Source: Gambelia wislizenii
Taxonomy: Eukaryota; Chordata; Lepidosauria; Squamata; Crotaphytidae
Assembly (NCBI GenBank): GCA_030847615.1
Contig: JAUMIR010000005.1
Location: 80,448,492 to 80,512,491, forward strand
DNA: 64,000 nt
Direction of reading: 5' to 3'
Shown here piece after piece: positions 20,842-33,609 of the stretch. Every line of letters starts with the position of its first letter. Position 1 is the stretch's first letter. The translations under genes were made by a program, and so were the position numbers. Under the pieces are notes generated by a model. It did no database searches. It was not told the DNA's origin and saw nothing but the letters and a program-made list of their open reading frames with translations.

Positions 20842-23800
20842 TATTATTCTTACTGAACTGTTGAGTTCTCTGCTACTTCCCTTGCCATAAATATATTTAT
20901 TTATGTATATATCACAAAAGAAAAATGCTGTTGGGCAGTTTGGATTGATGTAAAATCAAATCTTGGATGTGGAAGATGCAGTCACACAGTTAGTAATTCC
21001 TAAGATGTTCCCAAGCATCTTGATTCACATTTTAACAAGTATAGTTTGTTTCATCTTCAAAATAACACTGAAGGCTAAATCCTTTAGATAGCTTTGATAA
21101 ACTCACTGGAATTTCAGCAGGGATTAATTTAGCTTAATGGCTGTGACTTTTTAAAAAAAGCTCTCTGTAAGTGATTTGTATATACAAACATAATTTTTTG
21201 GTAGCAAATAGAGTTAAAACAGAAATTCCTGTTATAGGTTTTCAAGGTCTTATCTCTCAGTTATGTAAAAGTGGGGAATTAATTAAACATTATCCCATGA
21301 ACACTCAGGAAAAAGGTGAAATTATATAAAATGCAAATTTGCAATTGGAGTGCTAAGATAATAAGAAACTCAAATGGATTTTGATCATTGTGATTGCATA
21401 TTTCATCAATAACTCTGTCATTAGTCATGTTATTTAATCTATAATACATCTTCTAGCTATGATTAGTAGTATTATTGGTATTATTACAGTGATGAATGCT
21501 GTCTTTTAAAACAGTTTTTAAATTTTATTGTGAATTTTTTTTAATTGACTCTCTCTGGGACCTACCTTGGGTCCCACTCTGGGAGAAAGTCAGCATGCAA
21601 ATGAAATACATACTACTGCTGTTGAAACTTCATATGATTAAACAAGCTCAAACAAAAAATTCCTGAAACAGATTAAAGAGTAGCCTAATTAATATCTCAC
21701 ATTGACCTTATGGATTAGAACCTTTTTTATTATTATTCTTGGTTGGTTTTTTTCAACTCTAAGTGCTTATTAAATGTACTGTTAATAAATACTGATAATG
21801 AATCTATAAAAATAAAATCAAGTTTCAGACTGTCTCTGTGTTTCTTACCACAACATGCAAACATAGCTGAATGGAATTTCCACCAAATTTGGAAGGTATG
21901 TTTGGGATAATCTGACTTAAAACATAGGCTATGTGGTATATACAAAATCAACACTTTAGGTAGTGTCCCGTACTGATTTCCTCAAAAATGGCTGAATGAA
22001 TTTACACCAAATTTGGAGAGTATATTTTGGATGGTTGAATTTAAAATATAGGCTACTTGTTATTGTGTAAACTCCAGTTTAGAGGAGTCCCCAGTGGGGC
22101 ACCAAATAAAGTTGGATACATCTGATAGTGGAAAACAAACTGAATATATTAATTTCTCTCTCCTTCCCCTCTCTTCTCTTTCCCTTTTTCTCCTTCCCAT
22201 CTCTCTGTGTATGTGTGTGCATGTGTGCATATATATGAGTTCACACATCCAATATGTGCTTACACAGCAACCTCCCAAAAAGCCAACTCTGCTATCCTAA
22301 AGAGCAGTACACAGTTTATTGTGACCTAAAGCCAACCTACTATTAACAGATTAAAACAGTGTCCTACCAGAATGCTATTGGATTAACCAGTTGAACATGT
22401 GCAAGTGGAGCAGTCTTAATGGATATGACGACACAAAGAAGAGGAAGTGGACACTTATGGCACAAATCCTAGCCTCTTCTCTTGGGCAACGGAGATAGTT
22501 GCAAAATGTATCTTTAAAATACAGTTTCATTCTAAATGAAACATTTTGTTTTATCTTTTCCAGGCAGAAAATGTTTCAGTCCATGTACCAAAATGGGACA
22601 TATTCAGCTAGATACAAGGTGATTTTTCAAAGTGTCTTTGAAATCTCTCTCCTTTGGGGTCACATAATATTGATATTTGGACTTCAGTGCACACTTTATG
22701 CATATTAGCTTTTTGATCTGGGTTTGATATTTTCCCTAAAGAGCTAAGCTCTTTACAAGTCAAAGTGAAGATTAGTTCTGATTTCACCACATCACTTCAT
22801 ATTGCTTTCAAATATTTGCATTTTAGAATGAACTATCCTCTTTTCTCCTGGAACACCAAAAGATTGCTTATGACTGGGACTCAAAAGCCCTATGGTTTAG
22901 ACAAAGGGCAGCCTTATTTAGATAGCCAGGCAGATAGATGCATTAAAACACTAATATTCCAATTTCTACAGTAAAATCAAACTTAAGGTGTCTAATAAAT
23001 AAATAAATCAAAATCACCACAACACATTAAATGTCAGGGTTTTTTTTTAAAAAAAATACACACATTCTTTTGCAATGTGGTAGGATTTCTTTTCATTTGA
23101 ACCAAAATGGCTTTTTTTCCTTCTTAGAAAGTGCTTTTGAAGTCTCCCCTCCAGTGTAAGCCTGTTATTGAGAAGTCTCACAATGTTCAATGGGGTTTGC
23201 TTCCTAGTAAAATTGCTTACGATTTCAGCCTTGCTGTACATGTCTTAGAAGTAAGTCTTTTTCAGATCATTGGCAATAGGACATTAGCTTGAGCCTGAAA
23301 AGTTGCCCCCTATATTCCATGCAGGGCTCAGGCTCAGAACTTGAAAACATTAGTATGTAGAGAACTATGGTGACATGTTACTCCTTGCTCATTATTTTTA
23401 GCAAATAAGATGTTACAAAGTGATACAAAGGAATCCTTTAGCACATTTGAGACTAACATAAATGACATAAATTTTCATGGACTGCAGTTCATGTCATCAG
23501 ATGTGGTAGAGTCCACAAAGGCTCATGCTACAAATGTCTTTTTCTCAGTCCAAAAGGTGTTACAGGATTCCTTTATATCTCTTTATGTAGCAATCCACTA
23601 ATATAGCTGTGTGTTGAAATATTACTGTTAAGTAACACTATTAATATTACCTGTTCATGAATAACTAATAAATTCATGGATGGTTAAAGCATTATTTTGC
23701 ACATCATTTTATTGTATTTGATATTATCTGGGAAACCTCTGAAGGCCCCACTTCTCCTGGTTTTCTTTTTTCTTTATTTTTTGTTACCTTCCTTTCATCA

Positions 23801-24424
23801 TTTATTCCTAACTAAATTACAAGCTGCATGGCTTGTAACAGGACTCTGAGAAGTCTTCCAGATGTACCACTAGGCTTGTAAACAATGTATATAGGTCATT
23901 CAAGTGCATTGCTTCCCTTAGTATTTGTAACAGAAGCAGGAGCCCCACCAGCAAAGTCTCCTGGCCTTGTTAATTTAATAAATTTACCTGCTTGGGCAGC
24001 ATAGCTGCTGGAGTCTTCCATTACCACATTGGGGCTCTTCTATTAAAGCTGCTACTCCTCCTCTGTCTTAGCCAGTGATATAATCCTTGAGGTTGACTAC
24101 ATGGCAAAAATTAACCGGGAAGAAATTGGTATGAACCCTATTGGTCCTTACACTCACTGGGGCAGACACACGATATTAGGAAGGAGGGGAGGCAACCCCC
24201 CCCCCCAAAGTACATGATATTCCATCCTGCTATTTGTCATGGGTTCTCTTAAAAAGTGCAGGAAAAACCATACTATTGGCTGTCTGAACACTCAGCAACC
24301 ATCTTGGATAAAGGGCACACAGCAGAGCTGGATTGTGATTGGTCAGGCCTCACAGGGGGTGGGTTTGCAAGGGATGTCTTGCAATTGACAATCTGCCATT
24401 GTTGAACGGCTACAGCGGCTTCTA
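20842..24424. other. unique AT-rich stretch
   Basis: No gene is supported. An imperfect direct duplication of about 70 bp sits at about 21868-21940 and 21994-22064; both copies contain CACCAAATTTGGA followed by AAA(A/T)CATAGGCTA-like text. A 40-bp C/T-rich run lies near 22160-22200 and a C-run near 24197-24207. Confidence 0.35.
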
Positions 24425-24945
24425 CGAATGAATGCCCATACCTCACATCTCCCTGCCTTCAGCCTCTGCTTCCATCCTAGCCCCTGTTCCTTCCCCAGCC
24501 TCAGCACTGCTTTCAAAGGCTGTTCCTCTCCAGTCTCTGCTTCTGTCCCAGCCCCCATGTAATGATCCCTCCCTCCCCCCACGCCCAAGTCAAGCAAGCT
24601 CGAGAAGTGGCTGGGCGGTGCTGGCAAGGCCTTCAAATGGCCAGGAAGGGAGTGCGAGCCAGCTGCAAAACCACAGAAGGAGGGTAGTCACACGAGGAGA
24701 GGGCCAGCCAGCTGAGAAGCTGAGTGGGGACCATCTGTGTTCCTCCTCCATGACTGACAGCCAGTGGGGAGGCACGAGGTATTGGTCCTTGGTTGCAGAC
24801 GCCAGCTTTCAGTCATAGAAGAGGAACGGGGACAGAAGTGGAGGCTGGGAAGGCTCATTGTGCTGATGCTGGGGAAGGAACAGAGGCTGGGAGGGAAGCA
24901 GAGGCTGGAAGCGGGGAGGCATGAGGTACAGGTATGTAAACAACA
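24425..24945. repeat. large imperfect inverted repeat, GC-rich core
   Basis: The left arm (about 24430-24540; CATACCTCAC, TCAGCCTCTGCTTCC, CTGTTCCTTCCCCAGC) and right arm (about 24815-24940; GCTGGGGAAGGAACAGAGGC, GAAGCAGAGGCTGGAAGC, GAGGTACAGGTATG) are reverse complements at about 80% by eye. The core of about 270 bp has several CpGs. No coding signature or target duplication was found. Confidence 0.7.
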
Positions 24946-25200
24946 AATCTGACACTTTACTACCCGCGACAAATCATGGGCACAGTGGGTGACAGAATCA
25001 ATTTCTCCATTTCTTGTATCTTCTCAGAGTAAAAGATGCAGTGTAGCTGAGCTCCTGGCTTCTTTGAGGAATATACAACTTTGCTTTTCTTTCCTCCCTC
25101 CTGCTCTGAGTCCTAAATTCCTCTGTCTTCCTTTGGGTCATAAATGCTCTAGCGTGAAAATGGATATATGAGAGTATGTACTCACACAACCAGCCCAAAG

Positions 25201-25478
25201 CCCTGGTGGCCCAGTGGTTAAATGCCAGTACTGCAAGTCACCACATTGCAAGTTTGATTCCAGCGGGCTCCAAGGTTCACTCAGCTTTCCATCCTTTCGT
25301 AGGTCGGTAAATTGAGTACCCAGCTTGTGGGGACAATTAGCTAACACACATTATAAACTGTTTAATGCAGTGTAGATGCATAAATAGCTATTGCTTTAAA
25401 CAATTTGTAAGCCGCTCTGATAGCCTTGTGGCTGAAGAGCAGGGTATAAATAACTAAATAAATAAATAAATAAAAAAC
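25201..25478 (+). mobile_element. Sauria-type tRNA-derived SINE
   Basis: Head CCCTGGTGGCCCAGTGGTTA (A-box region), B-box region GCAAGTTTGATTCCAGC, central block GAGTACCCAGCTTGTGG, then AATTAGCTAACACA and tail GGGTATAAATAACTAAATAA. It is flanked by an 11-bp target duplication, CCAGCCCAAAG (25190-25200) and CCAGACCAAAG (25479-25489), with one mismatch. The tail resembles BovB/RTE 3' ends. Confidence 0.92.
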
Positions 25479-25704
25479 CCAGACCAAAGCCAGACAGAGG
25501 AAGCAATAGGGTAGACCACCCTCAGCTGTCTCCATTTTGTTCAGGACACACCAACCCCACTCAGAAACAGCAGAAAGGACAGCGAATGATTGAAAGGAGC
25601 AGCCTTTGACTGGTAATTTTAGGCCTTGCACTTTCTAAATCTCCTCTATCACTGCATACCTGCAATCAGAACTGCAGTCAAAAGAACATTCAGCTGTTGA
25701 TATG

Positions 25705-26957
25705 CTCAGAGGTGAATGGAATGTCTGAAGCTGCACAGTATATATTATAGGAAAATGGAATGTGAGAAGCATGAATAGGGGAAGCTAGAAATGGTAAAAC
25801 AAGAAATGGAGAGTATAAAAATTGCAATACTTGGGGTAATCAAGCTAAAATGGAGAAGAATGGGGCATTCTGATTCAAGATTCATAATAGAATGTTAAAG
25901 GTAGGATTGCTCATGCTATCATATTTCCAATTTCTATGTATGATTGTGAAAGCTGAGCAGTGAATAAAGCTGATAGGAAGAAAATCAACTCATTTGAAAG
26001 ATGGTGCTGGAGAAGAGTTCTATGTATACTGTGGACTGCTAAAAAGACAAATAAATGGGACCTAGGAGATTTTCATACGGGGCCAAAATACCCCGTTACT
26101 GCCCCGCTACCTCCTCTCCTGTTCCTGCCACGGAATAACATAAATCTTTCACACACTCACCTTAATTCCGCAGCAGGAACGGGCTCCCCCTCCCCTTGCT
26201 GGCTGGCCGTAAATGCAGCCGTCGTAAGGCTGCTTTTACAAGTGGCAGTCTGAAACGTTATCACGTTATCATGTGATAACGCCGGACAGTAAATTTAAAA
26301 AATAAAACTCACCCAAACATAAAATCAGTTCATCAAGCACAAAAACACTCTTTAAATCACATAATCAAAACAGGGAGGGTAAAATAAAGGGTGCCACTTA
26401 CCTGGATGTCCAGATCGTACCAGGAAGTGCTTGGAACAGACCTCCCGTCCACAGCTGTCATTTCGGAACAGGAACGGGGCTCCTGTTCGCACACCCGTGA
26501 CTGCGTGATAGTGACGGAACGGGAGGTCTACTCATGATGAAAAATCGTGATTACATTGTTCTGGAACAGTCACGGGAGTAGGATGGATGCAGGACAGAAT
26601 GGGGTCAAGGTCGTCCAAAAGGGAAAACCTTTCCCGACCCTGTTCTGTTCCTGCCACGGGATATATAGCCCGTGTGAAATTCTCCCTAGATCAATTAAGC
26701 CTGAACTCTCCCTGGAAGCCAAAATGATTAAAGTGAGAGTGTTGTACTTTGACCATATCCATGAGAAGGCATGACTCACTAGAAAAGACAATAATGCTTG
26801 GTAAGATAGAAGGCAGTATGAAAAGAGGAAGACTGTGTTCCATATGGATAGACTCAATCAATGAAGCCACACCCCTGAGCTGTTGATGATAGGGTGAATT
26901 GAAGGTTCTCATTCATAGGGATGACATTTAAGTCAACTTGACAGAAGTTAACAACAA
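25705..26957 (+). pseudogene. BovB/RTE LINE remnant split by a DNA transposon
   Basis: RTE-clade LINEs encode an AP endonuclease-reverse transcriptase. About 25755-25870 reads as a decayed endonuclease segment (WNVRSMNRGKLEMVKQEM). After an internal deletion, the ORF C-terminus appears at about 25935-26060 (SMYDCES-like, then NSFERWCWRRVL and TAKKTNKW). The element at 26066-26684 interrupts it, and the reading resumes at 26685 (IKPELSLEAKMIKVRVLYFDHIHE) and fades by about 26957 in an AACAACAA tail. Both sides match the C-terminus of the copy at 36296-37290. Stops and deletions make it inactive. Confidence 0.85.
26066..26684. mobile_element. non-autonomous DNA transposon, 5-bp TSD family, copy A
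   Basis: The ends are GAGATTTTCATACGG... and ...GTGTGAAATTCTC, flanked by an exact 5-bp duplication CCTAG (26061-26065 and 26685-26689). The element sits inside BovB, and removing it with one CCTAG restores the BovB text. The 619-bp body is C/G-rich near the ends, with several internal inverted repeats (for example GCAGCC...GGCTGC near 26215-26233). No ORF with a transposase signature is present. Related copies lie at 30364, 49602 and 59442. Confidence 0.92.
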
Positions 26958-27565
26958 ATAAACAGTTGGCCAATCAGATATCTCTTCTTTGTCTTTGCTC
27001 ACTATGGGTCTGGAGACCTGGATGGGCATGCTATCTTTTTGAAAGGTACAGTGCTCTAAAATATCTTACTGTTCTAGTGTAAAGGCCCAGTGCTCTTCTC
27101 CCATCCAACAAAAAGAAATGAGAATGCCCTTTACCTGAAATTAGAAAACTGCACTTCTTTAAAAACATGTTATTTTGCTGTGATATATCCTGGAATCAAA
27201 TGAATGCAGCCTCTAGCTATGAATAAAACATTTCTGATTGTCCTGGGAATGACCTCTGGATGTTATGTGAAAAGGGAAATATCATTTGGATGTTTGGGGG
27301 GGGGGCACTGAAAACTAGCAACAGATAGAGCAACCAACAAAAACATTTTCTCTGTCTGTTTTCCCACAAAGAGCAGAAATATGGGAGTTATTTCTCCCTG
27401 CCAAGGTAGCCAGAGTTGTAAATTGCTTGAGGAGCAAAACCTAAAGAAAAGGAAATCCAGCTTTTCATTAAAGAAATTCAACTCTGGCCAAGGTGATTTC
27501 TCTCCTTCTGAACCTCCCACTTCAGTGCCCCATCTTGACTTTTAGTTTGGCATATGTCTGTATGG
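26958..27565. other. unassigned stretch
   Basis: No gene or recognised repeat. A G-run lies near 27294-27306. Confidence 0.3.
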
Positions 27566-27795
27566 AGCCTAAATATCCTGCAGGCACCAGATCCTTTCTG
27601 GTCTTGGAAGCTAAGCAGGGTCAGCCTTGATTAGTACTTGAATGGGAGATTGCCAACAAATACCTGATACTGTAGGTTATATTTCAGAGTAAGGAACTGG
27701 CAAAACCAACTCTGGGTATTCTTTGCCTAAGAAAACTCTTTGAAATCATGGGATCACCATCCATTGACAAGCAGCTTAAAGGCACATACATGCAC
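27566..27795 (+). mobile_element. 5S-rRNA-derived SINE
   Basis: The block TGGTCTTGGAAGCTAAGCAG, then GGTCAGCCTTGATTAGTACT and TGAATGGGAGATTGCC, is the 3' half of a 5S rRNA including the internal control region. It is followed by a SINE body (GGCAAAACCAACTCTGGGTA, GATCACCATCCATTGACAA) and a tail AGGCACATACATGCACAT resembling the tails of the tRNA SINEs here. The 5S-like part is truncated at its 5' end, so this is not a functional 5S gene. Confidence 0.88.
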
Positions 27796-30185
27796 ATGTC
27801 TGTGTGAAAGAGCCTTTTAAAAGTTGCATTTAGCTGAAATACATCTTTGAAAGAGCAGACGAAGTACATTTCTGAAAGTTCTGTGCCTTTTCTCCTAGCA
27901 CCAAGCCAAGTGTGACCTTTTGCATGAGGATACTATTCTTCACTTTAGGATGAAGTTGATTCGGTCCCTGCTGATCCCTTGGATTTGCTTCTGCTGCCCC
28001 ACCTACTCAAGTAGGTGCCAGCTGCTATTGAACAGAAGCAAGGCACACAGAATTTAATAGGAAGCACTGCTATGCTAATATACTGTAAAATTATCTCTGC
28101 TTCATGTCAAAGGTTTTGTTCTAGCAACACGCCATAATTCAGTTTTCCTCAACATAGCACCCACTCATTGGGTTGGAGTACAGTTCTTCTCACCTCCTCC
28201 AACTTCAGCTTCTGCTGCTGTATTGAAGCAAGTCCAAAGAACCTTAATACTACAACTTACTGACAACTAAATAACAAACAGATAAAAGCCCGTTTTTATC
28301 TTAAAGCATAGGAAATCCACTAAATGGAAAGCTGAAATGACACTACATTGAGCCATTTGACATTCCCTGGACATGCAGCATAGGCACTGAAGCCCTCTCC
28401 CTGCCAAGAGCCATTCCATGCCAAGTGGGGATCAGGGGGATCAGAGAAGTGTCTGGTTATATCCTCATAGCCAGATATGAAATGATTACATCATCCACTA
28501 AATGGGATTATCTGGAGGTCTCAGCAGAGGATGTAATCATTTCATGTCAGTGTACAGGGACATAGACAGACATTTATCCAATTCCTCCCATTCTTTACCA
28601 GACATAAAATGGCCATAATATACTACACATAGGGCTTCAGCAGTTCTATAGTAGTGGGGGTTGTCATTGCACAGGGAGGAAGGGAATACCGAGCTCTACA
28701 GCAACCAAAAGATGTCCTAAGCAAGCAAAGGTTGACTTACACCTACACATGCCACCTACAGGATGCCAGCCATTCTTAGAGGACACAGAGGCCAACTACA
28801 AAAACAATGCTTTAATCACCTGCACAAACTCCCTTATCAGCTAATAAACAAGGAAAATCTACATGCTCATCCCTATAACAGAGACAATCCCCTGCTAGCC
28901 GTTAGGGATAAAGAATACTCTAGTCTAACACATCTGGAGGACATCAGATTGGGGAAGTGTACATTAATACCATGTCTTCCTTATTAGTTTCTCTACTCAT
29001 AAATTGATAATCTGCATGAATAGTATTCCTTCCAATGAATTTGTTTAAACTGGCATTTTTTAAAAACAAACAAAAAACTCTGTTCAACGTTTCAGCAGTC
29101 ATAGCCTTCATATAGTCAATGTCTGCATAAAAAGATCAATTCTGTTTCATCTTTGAGAGGTGCCTGTTTGAACCAATTTTCTTCATGGGCATCAATTTGT
29201 TACACCATGACAGCCATGGCAGCCTCTTTTCATGATTGGTCTGTAACTCAGACACCTGTCAAGATAAATCCTTAAGTATACTGGCAACTCCCTGTAAATA
29301 ATGGGGTAGAAAACACATTGTGTGAAATGTTACCAAAAAAAGGCCAATGAAACCTAAATATACTCATGGCACAAACAAATAGAAACTACTTCTCCCACTC
29401 AGTTTCAAATGCCTGACATCTTGGTGAATCCACAGCCATCAGATGTGGGCATGACCACTCCTTGAATAGGATATTAAATCTTGGATTATTTCATTCTTAT
29501 ACACAAAAATGAAATATTTCAAATGTTATCTCTCCATTGGGTGAGATGAGAGCAGTTTCTGCACATTTTTCACTTATTTTTTCATCTTTTGAAACTTTTT
29601 TGGTGGGGATTAATCTGTACAAACCCCATTTTTTCATTAAAAAAAAGTTTTACACAGAAACAATGTCTTCTGTGGCAGAAACCCAATGCCCTTTGCTTTG
29701 TTTTTCTACAATAAAAATAAAAATAAAATCTTCAAATGTGAAAGGCTTCAAAGTATGTGGTGACTTCTGTCAATGGGCTGCCTTGGTGTGTCGAGAGACA
29801 CCCTTTCTCTTTTTCTATTGTATATTTTTAGGTTGTGGTGACTGTTTGGTGTTGTGCCATTCCACCTGTGGGTGGAAACAGTCTTGTTGTATAAGGATTG
29901 TGTATAAGCTTTTTTGTGTGCATGTGTGTGTATAAGCCTTTTTGGTTGATATGTGGAATAAAAATGCATGCAATAATAAACACAGAATAAGGAAAAATTG
30001 ATCTGTCATGGACAATTAACCTTGATGGTATATAGAGCATCCATGTTTAGAGACAGTGTACCGTCAAACACCAGATGCTGAAAGCAAGTGGAAGAACATT
30101 AAATCTTCATATTCTGCTGAATAGCCATTATTGGATTAGGTAAAATCATGCCTTCCCTAACAGACCAATCGTATGTGATGTTCTA

Positions 30186-30188
<3 letters not shown>
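27796..30188. other. unassigned stretch
   Basis: No gene is supported. It contains a 16-bp perfect inverted repeat ATGAAATGATTACATC (28477-28492 and 28530-28545) separated by 37 bp. Near 29700-29730 are A-rich AATAAAAATAAAAATAAAA runs. Confidence 0.3.

Positions 30189-30226
<38 letters not shown>
30189..30226. repeat. (TG)n microsatellite
   Basis: About 19 uninterrupted TG units. Confidence 0.97.
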
Positions 30227-30228
<2 letters not shown>

Positions 30229-30363
30229 GGTCTAGGCTACAATCTAGGCCTCCTTCATATGTGAGATGTGTGCAGAAGATGGGAAACCAGTAGGTGCAAG
30301 TGTAATCTTTATTTATTAATCTTCATAATACAGTCTTAAGGACTAGTACAGAAAGAGACATAG

Positions 30364-30959
30364 GAGATTTTCCAAAAAAGCCCCATTGCTGCCCCACCAC
30401 CTCCTCTCCCGTTCCTGCAATGGAATGGAGGTAAATGTTCAGACACTTACCTCCATTCCGCTCCAGGAACATGCTCCTTACCAGCCATAAATGCAGCCGT
30501 CGTAAAGCTGCTTTTACAACTGGCCAGGGGAAATACCGCTCATTCTCACGAGAGAACGAGCAGGAGGAAAATTCAAAAAGACCCCCCCCCCCAGCTGTCA
30601 AAGGAAGAAAAGAAATATAAAAATAAATGTAAAATAAAAATGGAACCCAGGGAGGGGGGAGATGGGTGGCACTTACCTGACTGTCCCGATTGTGGCAGGA
30701 AGTGCCTGTCATGGAGCTCCTCCCCCATGCCTGTCATTGTGGAACAGGGACAGGGCTCCATTTCCCACATCCCTGATTCTGTGGCAGGCATGGAAGGGAT
30801 GTTCTATTCACAATTTTTCATCATGAATAGAATATCCTGGGAACAGCACAGGGGCAGGACGGGACCAGGACGGAAGGGGTCAACGTTGTCCGAATGACAG
30901 CCCCTTTCTCAACCCTCTTCCGTGTCTGCTCCACAATATTAGCCCTATCTGAAAATCTC
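30364..30959. mobile_element. non-autonomous DNA transposon, 5-bp TSD family, copy B
   Basis: The ends are GAGATTTTCC... and ...GAAAATCTC, with a perfect 5-bp duplication CATAG (30359-30363 and 30960-30964). The internal text matches copy A: CCCGTTCCTGC near the left end, AAATGCAGCCGTCGTAAAGC mid-left, ACTTACCTG then GGAAGTGC in the middle, and GGGGTCAACGTTGTCC near the right. Length is 596 bp and no transposase is present. Open frames inside it are not genes. Confidence 0.92.
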
Positions 30960-30964
30960 CATAG

Positions 30965-32989
30965 AGGCAATTAAAACAAATGCACACATGTATAATATCA
31001 GTATAACATCTTGATATCAGGGCCTTTTGTAAGAGAATGCAACAGAAATACACTATATTTTTTACTTGAAAATCTCACATCTCAATACATAATCACTTCT
31101 CATATTATACTATAAGCACTAATAAGGTGTATTTACTTAAAGTCATGGTCCAGAAATTATTTATGTCTGTATATTCTATATGTAACTATAGAGACACAAT
31201 TCCCTCTTGCTCCTTTAAGACCAAGCACAGGAAGGCAGACTGTGAAAGTTCAAACAGGGCCAAGTCAAGTAGTTCAGGCCTTTAAAACCCTTACAGTAGT
31301 TCTTCCCAGCTAGGCTTTATCTTCACAGCAACTACAGTGAGGAGGCAAAGAACTCCCGAAACTCATATGTTTGATAACCAAACAGGCATTTGAATAGGAA
31401 TTTTCCTAAATCTGTCCATTACTTCACACTGATTCTTTACTGACATTTATTCCAGGTCCTGCCAAGATGAAATGGCACTTGAGAAAGATGAAAATTATTC
31501 CTAGTATATTAAAAGGCCTATTCTATGTGTGTTGCCTTAGATGTCCTGACACTAATGGAAGTCATAAATGACCATGGCTTATGACATCATTCAAATGTAA
31601 TGCCAACCATGGTTTGACATTAAATGCATGCTTCAGCGTTAGTGAGCTTAACTTATAGGCTCCCTATCTCTGTCCTCTTTCCTGATATAGCCACAAGGAA
31701 GAGCATACCCTTAATGTAAACCAACCATAGATTTTTTTATGTCAGAACTGGGATAACTCAGGTTACTTCAAGCTACTATGGTTTGCAAACAAGATGAAGC
31801 CATGTTTCGATCCTCACTGGTCTGAATAAATTATAGTTTGTAATCCAATCAGAGATTTAGATGTAATTACAAAGACAGGTTACTATATAATAGGAAGTGA
31901 AAACACCACTGGAGCAGAAAGAAGGATGTGTAGCTTTAACCATGGATTTCTATTATGTCAGGAAACAGCTTATAGCCCTCTATAGCAAAGGATATAATTG
32001 CACTATTGTTCAAAAAATGTTAATACCCTATGTAATGTAAGGAAGTTTTCTAATGTTGACTGAGAAGGTGTGCCTGACCATGTAAAAGCTCATTTTCACT
32101 TGGAAGCAATCGATACCTATGCTAAAACGATGCTGCTTATGCAAGAGTAATTCTCAAAAAAGTATATATGGCTTGTATATGGTATATGTATATAAATTAG
32201 ATAACAGTGAAAGTTTTGTCAGTGGAAAAATCATAGCCAATGAATTTTATACTGAAGGATGCAATGGTTTCACAAATATTATAATACATTTATTTTGTAC
32301 AAATTATTAAAAGATGTCCTATTTCTTGGGCTTTCTGAACTTTTAATTATTTGACTTCTGTTGAGTTTTTTTTTGGATAAGCTGTTGGGATATGGCTGGT
32401 TAGAGGCAGGGATGAAACTACCATTTGATGTCCAAAAAACCATGGTGGGTGGGCATCTGAACTGATTGCTTCCAAGGACTTTTAACATCAGATTGAGGGC
32501 CACTCCTGTTTCAACTACAAAAAAACCCCCAAGTGGATTACATTACCTCCAGCACAAACTTTTGCTCTTTATTGTGGTTGAATGGAGCGAAAAGTCACAT
32601 TTTTCTTTTGTTCACAAAGCACATTTTACCCCTTTCTTTCTGCCTGATTACATGTCACTGTTTTCAACACTGCACCAAAAGAAAAGTTTAGCTCCCAGAG
32701 CATTTTCAATTCAGTTGCAGTAATTTTCAAAGATATTTGTCCTTGCTCTTACACATCTTGGCAGCTCACTTTTGCTGGGCCTGTGCTCAGAATAATTCAG
32801 TTTGCGCCTGTTTCTGAAATGACTTGCTATGACATGAGAGAATGGTATTCCTTAGCTCAAAGTTAATTGAACTAATTTTACTCTCAAGAATCACACTGAC
32901 ACTGGTCTGAGCTACAACAGATATTGGTGAGATACTCAAGAGGTTCATCAAGAGGTTCAGCTATATACCCTGTGACTTGAATAGAAATG
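30965..32989. other. unassigned AT-rich stretch
   Basis: No gene or recognised repeat is supported. The short open frames have no family signature. Confidence 0.3.
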
Positions 32990-33560
32990 AAAAAAACTTT
33001 ATTGCTAAAAGCTATAAGCCATCACAATGCAATTACTTTAAATAAATTAAAACACACATACATGATTACAAAGCAATACAATTTAGCACATATGCAAATA
33101 ATAAAACCACAAATATCCAGAATATAAAAGTATGAGGAATTAAAACCTTGTTGTAAAAAGCAGTTTTTATAACACAGTAAAATTCTTATTGAAAGTTTTG
33201 ATGTCTGGCTCTTATCTTATTAGTGACCAAAGCAAATTTTGCCACCATATCAGTGTGATACATATTGTTGCCAGCTAATAGGACACAAATTTGCTCAAGA
33301 GGAGAACAATTAACCAGGGAATGAAGAATGTAACCTAAAAACCTTTGTCTTGGGAGTATGTATAGAGGGCATTTCAGCAAATAATGTTGAAGGTCCTCCA
33401 CTTCTCCTGTCTCACATGTACAAAACCTTTGAGTTACTGGGATATTATTGTATCTTCCATTCAAATAAGCAGACTGCATACTCTGAAAGTGTAGCACCAT
33501 ATATGCTTTTTCTTAATGGAGAAAATGTAAGGTCAAAAAAATATCTCTCCATTCATTCCA
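32990..33560 (-). pseudogene. LINE ORF2 C-terminus and 3' UTR (clade uncertain)
   Basis: Minus-strand frame 33500-33186 reads QSAYLNGRYNNIPVTQRFCT, CETGEVEDLQHYLLKCPLY and then KFALVTNKIRARHQNF. The C-x-C...H-x4-C arrangement is the zinc-finger-like C-terminus found in several non-LTR retrotransposon clades. Downstream on that strand an A-rich 3' region ends near 32990 in TTTTTTTCA-type text. The copy is 5'-truncated. I do not assign the clade. Confidence 0.65.
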
Positions 33561-33609
33561 AAAGATGTTTTATACAATGGACTCCATAAATGATAATAGA
33601 TGAATAGAT

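Noticed and set aside
22555..22622. Exon-like piece with TTTTCCAG before and GTGATT after
   Set aside because: Splice-like dinucleotides and a short open frame occur often by chance; no matching exons nearby.
27590..27640. 5S rRNA gene
   Set aside because: Only part of 5S is present, substituted, and fused to a SINE body and tail.
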